64,000 nucleotides of DNA from Ulvibacter litoralis (GTDB lineage Bacteria > Bacteroidota > Bacteroidia > Flavobacteriales > Flavobacteriaceae). Made by a program: the position numbers and the translations under genes. The notes beneath the pieces were generated by a model that had not been told where the DNA came from, did no database searches, and saw only the letters and a program-made list of their open reading frames with translations. This document shows positions 1 through 7,701 of this stretch, one piece after another (the first letter of the stretch is position 1; each line of letters begins with the position of its first letter). The stretch covers positions 620,001-684,000 of the forward strand of contig NZ_FNBA01000002.1 in the NCBI RefSeq assembly GCF_900102055.1, read 5' to 3'.

Positions 1-1
1 A

Positions 2-2359
2 CAAGTAGTTAAAAATGAAAAACGCCAACGGGTAGACAATGCTCCGTATGGTTATACAGATGAAATTATTCGGAAAAATTTATATCCTGAAGGACACCCG
101 TACAACTGGACAGTTATTGGCGCCTTACCCGATTTACAAGCAGCAACGATTGACGATGTAAAAGAGTTTTACGCACAGTATTACGGTGCTAAAAATGCTT
201 CTTTAGTGATTGCGGGAGATATCGACATTGCTGAAACTAAAGAATTGGTTAAAAAGTGGTTTGGTGAAATACCAGGTGGTCCGGATATTGAAGAATTACC
301 TGCAATGCCTGTTACTTTAGCTGAAACAAAATCGTTGTATTTTGAAGATAACTTTGCAAAACTTCCAGAGTTGCGAATGATAATTCCAACCATTGAAGAA
401 TACCATAAAGACGTATATCCGCTTCAAGTGTTAGGAAATTTATTGAGTGGCAGCAAAAATGCTCCTTTATATCAAGTTATTGTGGAAGAGAAAAAACTAG
501 CTCCAAGCATTAACACGTACCAAAGCAGTAGTGAGTTGGCAGGTGAGTTTGTAATAAGAGCTCGGGCCAATGAAGGAACTGATCTAGACGACTTAAAAGC
601 AGCAATCGATGAAGGATTACAACGTTTTGAAACCAACGGTGTAAGTGCAAACGATTTAAAACGTATCAAAGCTGAAATTGAAACTGAATTGTATCAAGGT
701 GTTAGTACCGTTTTAAACAAAGCGTTTCAGTTGGTTCAAGATAATGAGTTTAATGGTGACCCAAGTTATATCACGAAAGCTGCAAAACTGACTGAAGCTG
801 TAACGGCAGAAGACGTAATGCGTGTTTACAACCAATACATTAAAGGTGCGAACTACGTGATGACGAGTGTTGTTCCAAAAGGTCAATTAGAGCTGGCTGT
901 TTCCGAAGCAAAAGAAGCAACAGTTTGGATTGAAGAGGTAAAGCAAGATGTAGCAAATGAAGAGGTAGCGCAAGGGGAAGAAGCAACCTACGAGAAAACA
1001 CCGAGTACCTACGATAGAAGTGAACCTGCATTTGGTGAATTGCCTTTATTTAAGTCTCCAGAAGTATGGACCGCTTCTCTCGACAACGGAATGAAAATTT
1101 ATGGAATTGAAAATGGCGAAGTTCCATTGGTACAATTTGATATCACGATTCCTGGCGGACAATTATTAGATCCTAAAGGAAAAGAAGGGGTTGCCAACTT
1201 ATTGAGCGATTTAATGATGGAAGGTACTGCGACAAAAACACCTGCGGAACTAGAAGAAGCTATAGGATTGTTGGGAGCTACAATTAATATGTATAGTGCA
1301 AATGAAGATTTTCATATTACTGGTTCTTGTCTGACAAAGAATTTTAAAGGAACGATGGCATTGGTAAAAGAAATTTTACTTGAACCACGCTGGGATGCTA
1401 AAGAATTTGAAAGATTAAAACAAGCGCTAGAAACTTCTTTAAAAGGACGTGAAGCGAATCCAAATGCTATTGCATCGCTCGTTTCTAATAAGTTGGTTTA
1501 TGGAGATGATCATATGTTTAGTGTGCCTGGCTCTGGAACCTTAGAGACCATTAAAAATATAACGGTTGCTGATTTAAAAGCATATTATAAAAACTTAGCT
1601 GCTGCCAATGCAACATTTCATATTGCTGGCGCTATTTCTAAAGATAAAGCGACACCTATTGTTGGAGTGCTTTCAGAGTTTAGTGGTGAAGCTATAGCGA
1701 TACCAAAACAAATACTTCCTGCAGAATCTAAAGGTGGTAATCTCTATTTTGTAGATGTACCAGGGTCGAAACAATCGGTAATTATGATTAGCAAATTAGT
1801 GCTCTCAGCAACGAATGATGATGCTAATAATTTGAATTTTGCCAATGAAATTTTAGGAGGTGGTTCAAGCGGTCGTTTATTTCAAACGTTACGAATTGAA
1901 AAAGGATATACCTATGGCGCCTATTCAGGTTTCAGAAATAGCTTGGAAGTGGCACCATTTACAGTACGTACCAGTGTAAGAGCCAATGCTACGTTTAAAT
2001 CGTTGACGATTATACAAGAAATGTTACAAAACTATGCTTCCGACTTTACAGAAGCCGATGTAGAACTGACTAGAAATAAATTACTGAAAGCCGATACCAG
2101 AGCGTTTGAAAGTTTAGGTGCTAAATTAGGAATGGTTCAACACATGAGTAAGTACAACAGTCCTTCTAATTATACCGAAAAAGATCAAGCTGAATTAGTG
2201 TCTATGACGTTGGCCGATTATAAGAAAATAATCGATACTTATATTGATGAAAAAGACATGATTTATTTAGTCGTAGGCGATAAAGAAACGCAGTTTGAAG
2301 AAGTAAAGAAATTAGGAAAACCTGTTATTGAGTTGGATATCTACGGCAATGAAATTTAA
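2..2359 (+). CDS. M16 family peptidase, C-terminal part (5' end outside window)
   Basis: The reading frame is open from base 2 of the window to the TAA at 2357-2359, so the gene begins upstream. The visible part covers the end of a first M16 (pitrilysin/insulinase-like) domain and a complete second one. The zinc-binding HxxEH motif of M16 proteases would lie in the missing 5' part, so activity cannot be judged here. The second domain carries the usual C-domain signature, a Gly-rich GGGSSGRLFQ stretch followed by KGYTYGAYS (about 1855-1930), which supplies the conserved Arg and Tyr that bind substrate in two-domain M16 enzymes. Such proteins in Bacteroidota are periplasmic or outer-membrane-associated and often occur as tandem pairs. 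A partner may lie upstream. The annotation as M16 is firm; the substrate is unknown. Confidence 0.93.
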   Translation, partial: QVVKNEKRQRVDNAPYGYTDEIIRKNLYPEGHPYNWTVIGALPDLQAATIDDVKEFYAQYYGAKNASLVIAGDIDIAETKELVKKWFGEIPGGPDIEELPAMPVTLAETKSLYFEDNFAKLPELRMIIPTIEEYHKDVYPLQVLGNLLSGSKNAPLYQVIVEEKKLAPSINTYQSSSELAGEFVIRARANEGTDLDDLKAAIDEGLQRFETNGVSANDLKRIKAEIETELYQGVSTVLNKAFQLVQDNEFNGDPSYITKAAKLTEAVTAEDVMRVYNQYIKGANYVMTSVVPKGQLELAVSEAKEATVWIEEVKQDVANEEVAQGEEATYEKTPSTYDRSEPAFGELPLFKSPEVWTASLDNGMKIYGIENGEVPLVQFDITIPGGQLLDPKGKEGVANLLSDLMMEGTATKTPAELEEAIGLLGATINMYSANEDFHITGSCLTKNFKGTMALVKEILLEPRWDAKEFERLKQALETSLKGREANPNAIASLVSNKLVYGDDHMFSVPGSGTLETIKNITVADLKAYYKNLAAANATFHIAGAISKDKATPIVGVLSEFSGEAIAIPKQILPAESKGGNLYFVDVPGSKQSVIMISKLVLSATNDDANNLNFANEILGGGSSGRLFQTLRIEKGYTYGAYSGFRNSLEVAPFTVRTSVRANATFKSLTIIQEMLQNYASDFTEADVELTRNKLLKADTRAFESLGAKLGMVQHMSKYNSPSNYTEKDQAELVSMTLADYKKIIDTYIDEKDMIYLVVGDKETQFEEVKKLGKPVIELDIYGNEI

Positions 2360-2545
2360 GACAAGATTTGCTGCGGAAACAGATAGCGGCTTTAGAAAAT
2401 ATTCCGTCTAGATTCAAGCTAGATTCAAGGAGGTGAAACGTTAAGCGCTTTCCATTGTTTGAGTTCGATAGACTCGGACGAGTTTGGAAAGTGTATTGAA
2501 ACCAACGTAGTATTTAGGAATATTTTCTTCAGCCTAGATTTTTTT

Positions 2546-2580
2546 GTTTCTTTTTTTAACTATTGAAAAAGAAAAGAAAC
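2546..2580. repeat. Imperfect hairpin in AT-rich intergenic DNA
   Basis: GTTTCTTTT (2546-2554) pairs with AAAAGAAAC (2572-2580), extended inward by a wobble pair and two A-T pairs, with a loop of about 14 bases. It sits in the 265-base gap between the peptidase and the next gene and may end the peptidase transcript, although no clean T-run follows on the + strand. The rest of the gap (2360-2545) shows no coding frame; it has the look of a degraded intergenic repeat, with a TAGATTCAAG string occurring twice in close tandem near 2409-2428. Confidence 0.4.
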
Positions 2581-2624
2581 AACCTTGAATTTTTAAAAAG
2601 TTGAGAAGCAGCAAATAGGGACTT

Positions 2625-3194
2625 ATGACGCTAAAACACACACTATATCTGATTGTCTTATTACTCACAATTCCAATGGTTTCTCAAGAGAAGAGTCCTT
2701 CGGAAACTTTTTGGGCTACGTTACAATCTCACTGTGGAAATGCCTATGAAGGAACATTAGCATTGCCAGAAGAAGATGAAGCTTTTGGAGGGAAAAGGCT
2801 GGTGATGCACCTAAGAGCCTGTAGTGAGAATGAAATTAAAATTCCTTTCTATGTGGGTGATGATAAATCGAGAACATGGATTTTAACCATGAATGAAGGG
2901 ATCCTTACCCTAAAACACGATCATCGTCACGAGGATGGTACAGAAGATGACATTACACTTTATGGAGGGACTGCAAGTAATGTTGGGAAATCAGATTTTC
3001 AGTTTTTTCCTGCCGATGCATATACTCAGAAAATGCTTCCTGCTGCAGCTACAAATGTTTGGTGGATAACGATAGATGAAACCACGTTTACGTATAATTT
3101 AAAAAGACTAGGAACCGATCGTGTTTTTAAAGTTGTAATGGATCTTACGAAATCTATTGAAGCACCTGAGGCTCCTTGGGGCTGGAAAAAGTAA
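2625..3194 (+). CDS. Secreted hypothetical protein
   Basis: A 189-residue protein with a clear Sec signal peptide (hydrophobic residues 6-18, likely cleavage after the Ser-Gln near residue 21). The mature part contains two Cys residues (in SHCGNAYEG and LRACSEN) that could form a disulphide, a His/Asp-rich segment (KHDHRHEDGTEDD, about residues 98-110) and several Trp residues. The composition suggests a small periplasmic or secreted beta-rich protein. I do not recognise an enzymatic motif. It stands alone on the + strand and is convergent with thiE, with only 5 bases between the two stop codons, so it is probably monocistronic. Function unknown. Confidence 0.85.
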   Translation: MTLKHTLYLIVLLLTIPMVSQEKSPSETFWATLQSHCGNAYEGTLALPEEDEAFGGKRLVMHLRACSENEIKIPFYVGDDKSRTWILTMNEGILTLKHDHRHEDGTEDDITLYGGTASNVGKSDFQFFPADAYTQKMLPAAATNVWWITIDETTFTYNLKRLGTDRVFKVVMDLTKSIEAPEAPWGWKK

Positions 3195-3199
3195 GCTGT

Positions 3200-3844
3200 C
3201 TATGTAGGAAACGTATAGCGCTGCTCAGCGGTTGAGGAAGCGTTTAGCAATTGATTAAAGGTGCGAATGGTATTAAAATCTCGTGTAATTGCTTCGGAAA
3301 CTGCAATCCCAGAAATGCCTGTTTCTAAGATGGCTTTTACCTCAGAAGTTGTAATGCCACCAACGCCAATAATGGGCGTGCCCGTTTTTAATACATCAGT
3401 AATAGCAGCATAGCCCACTAAACCTAAAACAGGAGGAAGATTTTCTTTTGTTTTTGTTGTTCTAAAAGGTCCTAAACTAATGTAATTTACTCGTTTGTCA
3501 AGTAGCGTTTCGCAATCTTGAAAAGTATTTGCGGTTCCACCAATAAGTTGCCAAGTGTATAAGTGTTTTCTAGCAATGGTAGGACAAGTGTCTGTTGGTC
3601 CTAAATGTACGCCATCCGCTTTTACGGTTTTTGCGATTTTGTAGTTATCGTTAATGATTAATCGAGTTTGAAAATGAGCCGTAATTTCTCGAGCTTCTTC
3701 CGCAAATTTTAAAAATTTCTTTTCTGAAATATTCTTCAAACGTAATTGCACTAATTCAGCTCCTGAAGTACATGCTTTTTGAAGGTTTTCCAAATGTTCT
3801 TTTGGCGAACTTCCTTGAGAAATATAGTGTAGTTTAGGTATCAT
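3200..3844 (-). CDS. thiE: Thiamine phosphate synthase (ThiE/TenI fold)
   Basis: A 214-residue TIM barrel of the ThiE family, which joins HMP pyrophosphate and thiazole phosphate to make thiamine phosphate in the cytoplasm. Family motifs are in order: VQLRLK (residues 32-37), IINDN (63-67), DGVHLG (77-82), IGGTANT (101-107), SLGPFRTTKTK (123-133) and GVGGI (160-164), the last two forming the phosphate site. Length is normal. It lies 25 bases downstream of the DEAD-box-like gene on the same strand, so the two may be co-transcribed. No TPP riboswitch is visible upstream and no other thi gene is nearby, so this is an isolated copy; a regulatory TenI-like paralogue is possible, but the complete substrate motifs favour a working synthase. 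Confidence 0.88.
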   Translation of the reverse strand: MIPKLHYISQGSSPKEHLENLQKACTSGAELVQLRLKNISEKKFLKFAEEAREITAHFQTRLIINDNYKIAKTVKADGVHLGPTDTCPTIARKHLYTWQLIGGTANTFQDCETLLDKRVNYISLGPFRTTKTKENLPPVLGLVGYAAITDVLKTGTPIIGVGGITTSEVKAILETGISGIAVSEAITRDFNTIRTFNQLLNASSTAEQRYTFPT

Positions 3845-3869
3845 TGTGATTTTCTAATGATTGAAGCTA

Positions 3870-4481
3870 TTACTCGGTAACAATTTTAGCACGTTCCATA
3901 AAAAAGGACTCAAAACGCTCTAATTTCGGATTCATTTTTTCAGCATAAATAACATACTGACTCTTTTTAATACTTTGAGTAATCGACATAAGAGCACTGT
4001 AAGCAGATTTTTGAACTAGAAACTCAGCATCATCGATACTAAAAATCTTTAATTCGGCCGTATTTACACCATTTAATAAAAACAACTTATTCATCGACTT
4101 AGGAGTGTTGATAAGAATGTCTATCCCTTCAAATATTTCTGATTTTTGTACATCTACGTGAAGTTCTTCATAGCCAACATAAACACGCAGCGAATTGTAT
4201 TTAGTATAGAACAAAAATTGATCATACAATTGCATTGCTTTTTCTTTATTTTCAACAAGAATAACCGCTCTAGGTGTATTTCCAGTAGCCTCACACTTCA
4301 ATTTTTGCAAGGTGGTAAGTATAAGCGTCGTAGTTTTTCCACTGTCTTTAGGACCCAGACAATACACATTAGCACCACTTTTTATAACAGGAATGCTATT
4401 TATTTGAAGGGGAGTAGGCGTTGTTATTTCTAGTTGTTCTAGTGTCTCTTTTAAATTGGAATTTAATTTTTTGAAAGGCAT
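3870..4481 (-). CDS. Single-domain DEAD-box helicase-like protein
   Basis: A 203-residue protein corresponding to only the N-terminal RecA domain of a DEAD-box RNA helicase. Visible motifs are a Q-motif remnant PTPLQ (22-26), a Walker A-like GPKDSGKTT (43-51), motif Ib TPKS (126-129) and a motif II position reading DDAE (150-153) instead of DEAD. Motif III, normally SAT, is replaced by YAE, and the C-terminal helicase domain with the arginine finger is absent. It can probably still bind ATP but is unlikely to unwind RNA on its own. It lies just upstream of thiE on the same strand. A stop codon and clean end suggest a genuine short protein and not a truncation, since the next gene begins normally. 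Confidence 0.82.
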   Translation of the reverse strand: MPFKKLNSNLKETLEQLEITTPTPLQINSIPVIKSGANVYCLGPKDSGKTTTLILTTLQKLKCEATGNTPRAVILVENKEKAMQLYDQFLFYTKYNSLRVYVGYEELHVDVQKSEIFEGIDILINTPKSMNKLFLLNGVNTAELKIFSIDDAEFLVQKSAYSALMSITQSIKKSQYVIYAEKMNPKLERFESFFMERAKIVTE

Positions 4482-4603
4482 AGGAATAGTAAGAGATCAG
4501 TGTTTAAGTAACTATTAGTAATAAGTATGGCAAATATACTATCTGTAAACGAATAAACAGGTCGTACTTCCTTTTTCTATTGAAATCTCAGTGTAATATG
4601 AAT

Positions 4604-4628
4604 AAATACCTACGGAATATAGGTGTTT
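4604..4628 (-). terminator. Possible hairpin terminator of the NUDIX regulator gene
   Basis: AAATACCTA (4604-4612) can pair with TAGGTGTTT (4620-4628) around a 7-base loop, giving a 9-bp stem with one wobble. It lies 75 bases past the stop of the minus-strand regulator gene. The T-tract on the minus strand is weak (ATTTATT), so termination here is only a suggestion. Confidence 0.33.
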
Positions 4629-4702
4629 TTAGAAGGCATTACATTATGAGTAATGTGTTTGTTTCTGAAGAAATTAAGGGAGAGTTAATTGTAAGTGCTC
4701 TG

Positions 4703-5440
4703 TTAGATACTGATTAAATAGTTTTTCTGGAACATTTTTCGATATACATCCATGCTGAATATGTACAATTGAGCTGGTTTTTTTGAAACACCTACTTGTT
4801 TTTCGTCCAACGCAATAATGTATTTTTTGTTAATCAGTTTTCTTCTGAAATTTCTATTGTCTATTTCAATACCAAGAATGGATTGATATAAATCTTGAAC
4901 TTCATTAATGGTGAACTTATCGGGGAGTAATTTAAAAATAATAGGTTCTGATAGGCATTTAACCTTAAGGTCTTCATAGGCTTCTGCAATAATTTTTTCG
5001 TGATCAAATCCTAATTCGGGTAAATCGGTCACTGGAAACCATTTTGCCTTATGCTTATTAGCTTTTAAGTCAACATCTTCAGTTTTTAATAGAAAATAAT
5101 AAGCGATTGTTATGGTTCGCGGATTAAATCCCTCGTTTTCAATCCAAATAAGATCTTTGGGGTTTAACAAACGATCTGGATTACCGAACGCTTTAAATTG
5201 TTTTTTGTATTGATTCGTTAAACCAGTTAGTTCCTTCAATACTCTAGAGGCAGTATCTCCTAACGTCTCATTTTTATAAACATGATAGCCTGTTAAAACA
5301 TAGTCATCGACTAATACTTCCTTTTTAGTAGGTGACTCTAAGAAACGCTTAATTAATAAAACATTTAAAGATTTGGTGTTTATATCATAGCCAAATACGA
5401 CACAATCGACAGATATATTTAATATTTTTTCTTGTTTCAT
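4703..5440 (-). CDS. NUDIX/winged-helix transcriptional regulator (NrtR/AraR type)
   Basis: A 245-residue two-domain protein. Residues 8-155 form a NUDIX domain; the NUDIX box (51-74) is degenerate, reading RVLKELTGL where a hydrolase has REUxEExGU, so two of the catalytic Glu positions are lost. Residues 165-245 form the winged-helix DNA-binding domain typical of NrtR-family regulators, with the conserved RNFRRKL stretch (196-202). In Bacteroidota, members of this family with inactive NUDIX domains sense sugars (for example AraR for arabinose). It is transcribed divergently from the polyol-uptake operon beginning at 5702, so it is very probably that operon's regulator. A perfect 20-bp palindrome lies immediately upstream of its start codon, suggesting autoregulation. 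The effector is inferred, not shown. Confidence 0.88.
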   Translation of the reverse strand: MKQEKILNISVDCVVFGYDINTKSLNVLLIKRFLESPTKKEVLVDDYVLTGYHVYKNETLGDTASRVLKELTGLTNQYKKQFKAFGNPDRLLNPKDLIWIENEGFNPRTITIAYYFLLKTEDVDLKANKHKAKWFPVTDLPELGFDHEKIIAEAYEDLKVKCLSEPIIFKLLPDKFTINEVQDLYQSILGIEIDNRNFRRKLINKKYIIALDEKQVGVSKKPAQLYIFSMDVYRKMFQKNYLISI

Positions 5441-5450
5441 AGAAATGATA

Positions 5451-5470
5451 AAAACGATTCTAATCGTTTT
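5451..5470. promoter_or_regulatory. Perfect inverted repeat, candidate operator of the NUDIX regulator
   Basis: AAAACGATT (5451-5459) and AATCGTTTT (5462-5470) form 9-bp arms around a 2-base centre, 10 bases upstream of the regulator's start codon at 5440. Dyad sites of this size are typical for dimeric winged-helix repressors. The position would block transcription or translation start of the regulator itself. Confidence 0.55.
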
Positions 5471-5524
5471 TTTTGTTTTTGCTAATATAGTAATTTATTA
5501 TTAAACGTCACTTTAACATTAAAT

Positions 5525-5686
5525 ATACTGTTATCAATAACTAATAATCAGATAGATTTTATTAGTAATTTACACTGATAATTAACAGTATGTATATTTT
5601 TTTTAAATAATTTTATGGATTATATAATTTAAAATGATACATTTGAATTATAAACGTTAATATGACGCTTGTAATTTATTAACAGT
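5525..5686. promoter_or_regulatory. Three copies of TAACAGT in the divergent promoter region
   Basis: The heptamer TAACAGT occurs at 5583-5589 and 5680-5686 and in reverse orientation at 5527-5533. The first pair is part of longer 9-bp inverted arms, ATACTGTTA (5525-5533) and TAACAGTAT (5583-5591). A TAnnTTTG-type -7 element (TACATTTG, 5638-5645) lies between the second and third copies. These could be half-sites for the NUDIX regulator on the operon side; this is pattern-based only. Confidence 0.35.
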
Positions 5687-5701
5687 TTTAACTTTAATGA
5701 C

Positions 5702-6577
5702 ATGGATAGGAAATTAGAATTGTTGTTGGATAATAATTCAACTGTAAATAAGTGTAAGCAACATAAAATAATAGTATTGACTATAAGTATTTTAGTTTTT
5801 TTTGTATTCAATACTTTGAAAGTGGTAGCGCAAAATGAAGAAGTAGAAGATGAATACAATCCTTTTTCCATAGGTGCTCATATAAAAAACATGCATACTT
5901 GGCATGGCTTTGTAGTTCATCCTGGAGTGGTCATCGCAACAAATGTTGAGTTCAATTCAAAAAACAAGAAATTTACTTTTGGCCTTTGGGGTGGTGCTAG
6001 TTTTTCTACTGTTTCAGTTGAAAATAAAAATACTGGTAAAATGAATAATGCCTACTATAAGGAGGTTTCAATATATACCAAATATCGTTTTACGGATAAC
6101 TTTTTTATAGAAGCAGTCTCTCATAATAATTATACAGGAGTTGAAGAAAGAGGTGATACACTTCATTATTGGAGTTATGATAAAACTCAAGGATACAATT
6201 TTGTAGATATCAATTTTGGGTATAACATTACTCCGAGCACTCTTGTGTATTTGGCCACCATTGTTAATGGAGGTTCTGGAGATTATGAAATACAAGAGGA
6301 TGCATCATTGCAAAATTCTTGGACACATTATTTAGAAGTTAGTAGCAAGGTGTGGAAGAATCGTAATTCTAGCCTTAGTCTTTTTGCAGGAGGAGCGTGG
6401 TCTTTTGTTACAGATAAAACCTTTTACACAGAAAATGCAGGTAACATTGTAAATGTAGGAACCACTTTCAGTAAGAAATTCTCAATAAAAAACTATGACA
6501 TACCTGTAGCTGTTACTGCAATGTGGAATCCTGAACAAGAAAAAACAGTATTACAATTAGACATTACGTTACTTTAA
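5702..6577 (+). CDS. Outer-membrane beta-barrel protein of the polyol operon
   Basis: A 291-residue protein whose first 43 residues contain a long polar head and then a strong hydrophobic segment (IIVLTISILVFFVFNTL) ending near VVAQ, consistent with an unusually long signal peptide. The mature part alternates hydrophobic and polar residues with many aromatic residues at strand ends (for example FGLWGGASF, LSLFAGGAWSF) and ends in a short beta-strand with terminal Leu, as expected for an outer-membrane barrel. It is the first gene of the polyol operon, 41 bases before the binding protein. The likely role is passage of the polyol through the outer membrane in place of a SusC/SusD pair; the specific substrate is inferred from the neighbours. 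Confidence 0.75.
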   Translation: MDRKLELLLDNNSTVNKCKQHKIIVLTISILVFFVFNTLKVVAQNEEVEDEYNPFSIGAHIKNMHTWHGFVVHPGVVIATNVEFNSKNKKFTFGLWGGASFSTVSVENKNTGKMNNAYYKEVSIYTKYRFTDNFFIEAVSHNNYTGVEERGDTLHYWSYDKTQGYNFVDINFGYNITPSTLVYLATIVNGGSGDYEIQEDASLQNSWTHYLEVSSKVWKNRNSSLSLFAGGAWSFVTDKTFYTENAGNIVNVGTTFSKKFSIKNYDIPVAVTAMWNPEQEKTVLQLDITLL

Positions 6578-6618
6578 GATAAAAACAATACATATTACTT
6601 TAAATTAATTCAATAAGT

Positions 6619-7683
6619 ATGAAAACTAAAAACTTAAAAACTACTAGAATGAAAGTGATTAGATCACTAATGGTTTTTGTATTAATTAGCACCTTGCTTG
6701 GTTGTGTAGAACATTTGGATACGAGTAATACATCTGTAAATGGTGAAGACGAAACCACTGAAATTTATGAAAGTGCTATCGATTTAACAGGGAAAAAAAT
6801 AGGCTATTGTACGCCTTCATTAAATGCTCCTTATTATCAAGCATTATTACAAAGTATAAAGACTACTACAGAAAAGAATGGAATGGTGTTTTTATCTGCA
6901 GATGGCCAAGATGATATTAGCAAACAAATAGCAGCTGTTGAAGATTTAATAACCAAAGGTGTAGATGCTTTGTTGTTAAATCCTAAAGATCCTGATGCCT
7001 TAGTAGGGATCACCAAAATTGCAAAAGCAGCAGGGATTCCAGTATTTATTATCGATAGCTCTATAAATCCATCAGCAGAATTTGTAACTACAATTCAATC
7101 AAATAATCTCGCTAATGGTGAATTAGCGGGGGCGTGGTTGGCTAAAAAAATGGGAACTAAACAGATGAATATTGCTTTGTTAAGTGGAAATGCAGGAAAT
7201 CCTGTGGGAAAAACACGTAAGCAAGGATTGTTACAAGGAATCACGGAAGAACAATTACGAACCCAAGGAAAAATTAATCTGAATGTAAAAACACAGGCAT
7301 ATACAGAATGGTCGTATGCAGGAGGCTTAAAAGCGATGGAAGATATTTTAGTGGCTCATCCTGATATTAATGTTGTCATTACTGAATCTGATGTTTGTGT
7401 ACTCGGCGCTATTAAAGCGATTGAACAAGCAGGAAAAACCGACGATATTTTAATTGTAGCAGGCGCAGATGGTCAAAAAGAAGCCATTAAATACATTATG
7501 GAAACAGATTTTTATGGTTGTACTGCGATGAATAGTCCAGTGCAAATAGGAAGAAATGCTGTAAAATATGCAATTCAGTATATGAATGGTAAAAGAGATT
7601 TTGAAAAAAAGTCATTTACAACGCCGCTATTAATTACAAAAGAAAATGCGGCTAAATACTACAATCCTTCAGCATTATTTTAA
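6619..7683 (+). CDS. Sugar/polyol ABC transporter substrate-binding lipoprotein
   Basis: A 354-residue periplasmic binding protein of the ribose-binding (Peripla_BP_4) type. The N-terminus has a positively charged stretch, a hydrophobic core and a lipobox STLLGC with Cys29, so the protein is a lipoprotein. The fold is recognisable from GKKIGYCTPSLNAPYYQAL near residue 55, the GVDALLLNPKDPDAL segment and the C-terminal GADGQKEAIKYI and MNSPVQIGR elements that line the hinge and ligand cleft in this family. It is followed after 18 bases by the ATPase gene. It probably captures mannitol or a related polyol for the transporter encoded next. Confidence 0.9.
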   Translation: MKTKNLKTTRMKVIRSLMVFVLISTLLGCVEHLDTSNTSVNGEDETTEIYESAIDLTGKKIGYCTPSLNAPYYQALLQSIKTTTEKNGMVFLSADGQDDISKQIAAVEDLITKGVDALLLNPKDPDALVGITKIAKAAGIPVFIIDSSINPSAEFVTTIQSNNLANGELAGAWLAKKMGTKQMNIALLSGNAGNPVGKTRKQGLLQGITEEQLRTQGKINLNVKTQAYTEWSYAGGLKAMEDILVAHPDINVVITESDVCVLGAIKAIEQAGKTDDILIVAGADGQKEAIKYIMETDFYGCTAMNSPVQIGRNAVKYAIQYMNGKRDFEKKSFTTPLLITKENAAKYYNPSALF

Positions 7684-7701
7684 CAGCTAAGAACCAATGA
7701 T

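Noticed and set aside
3200-3844. TPP riboswitch expected before thiE
   Set aside because: No TPP-aptamer landmarks are visible upstream of thiE or of the preceding gene.
4146-4433. Open frame of 95 codons opposite the DEAD-box-like gene
   Set aside because: Lies wholly within a well-supported gene on the other strand and has no signal, motif or sensible composition.
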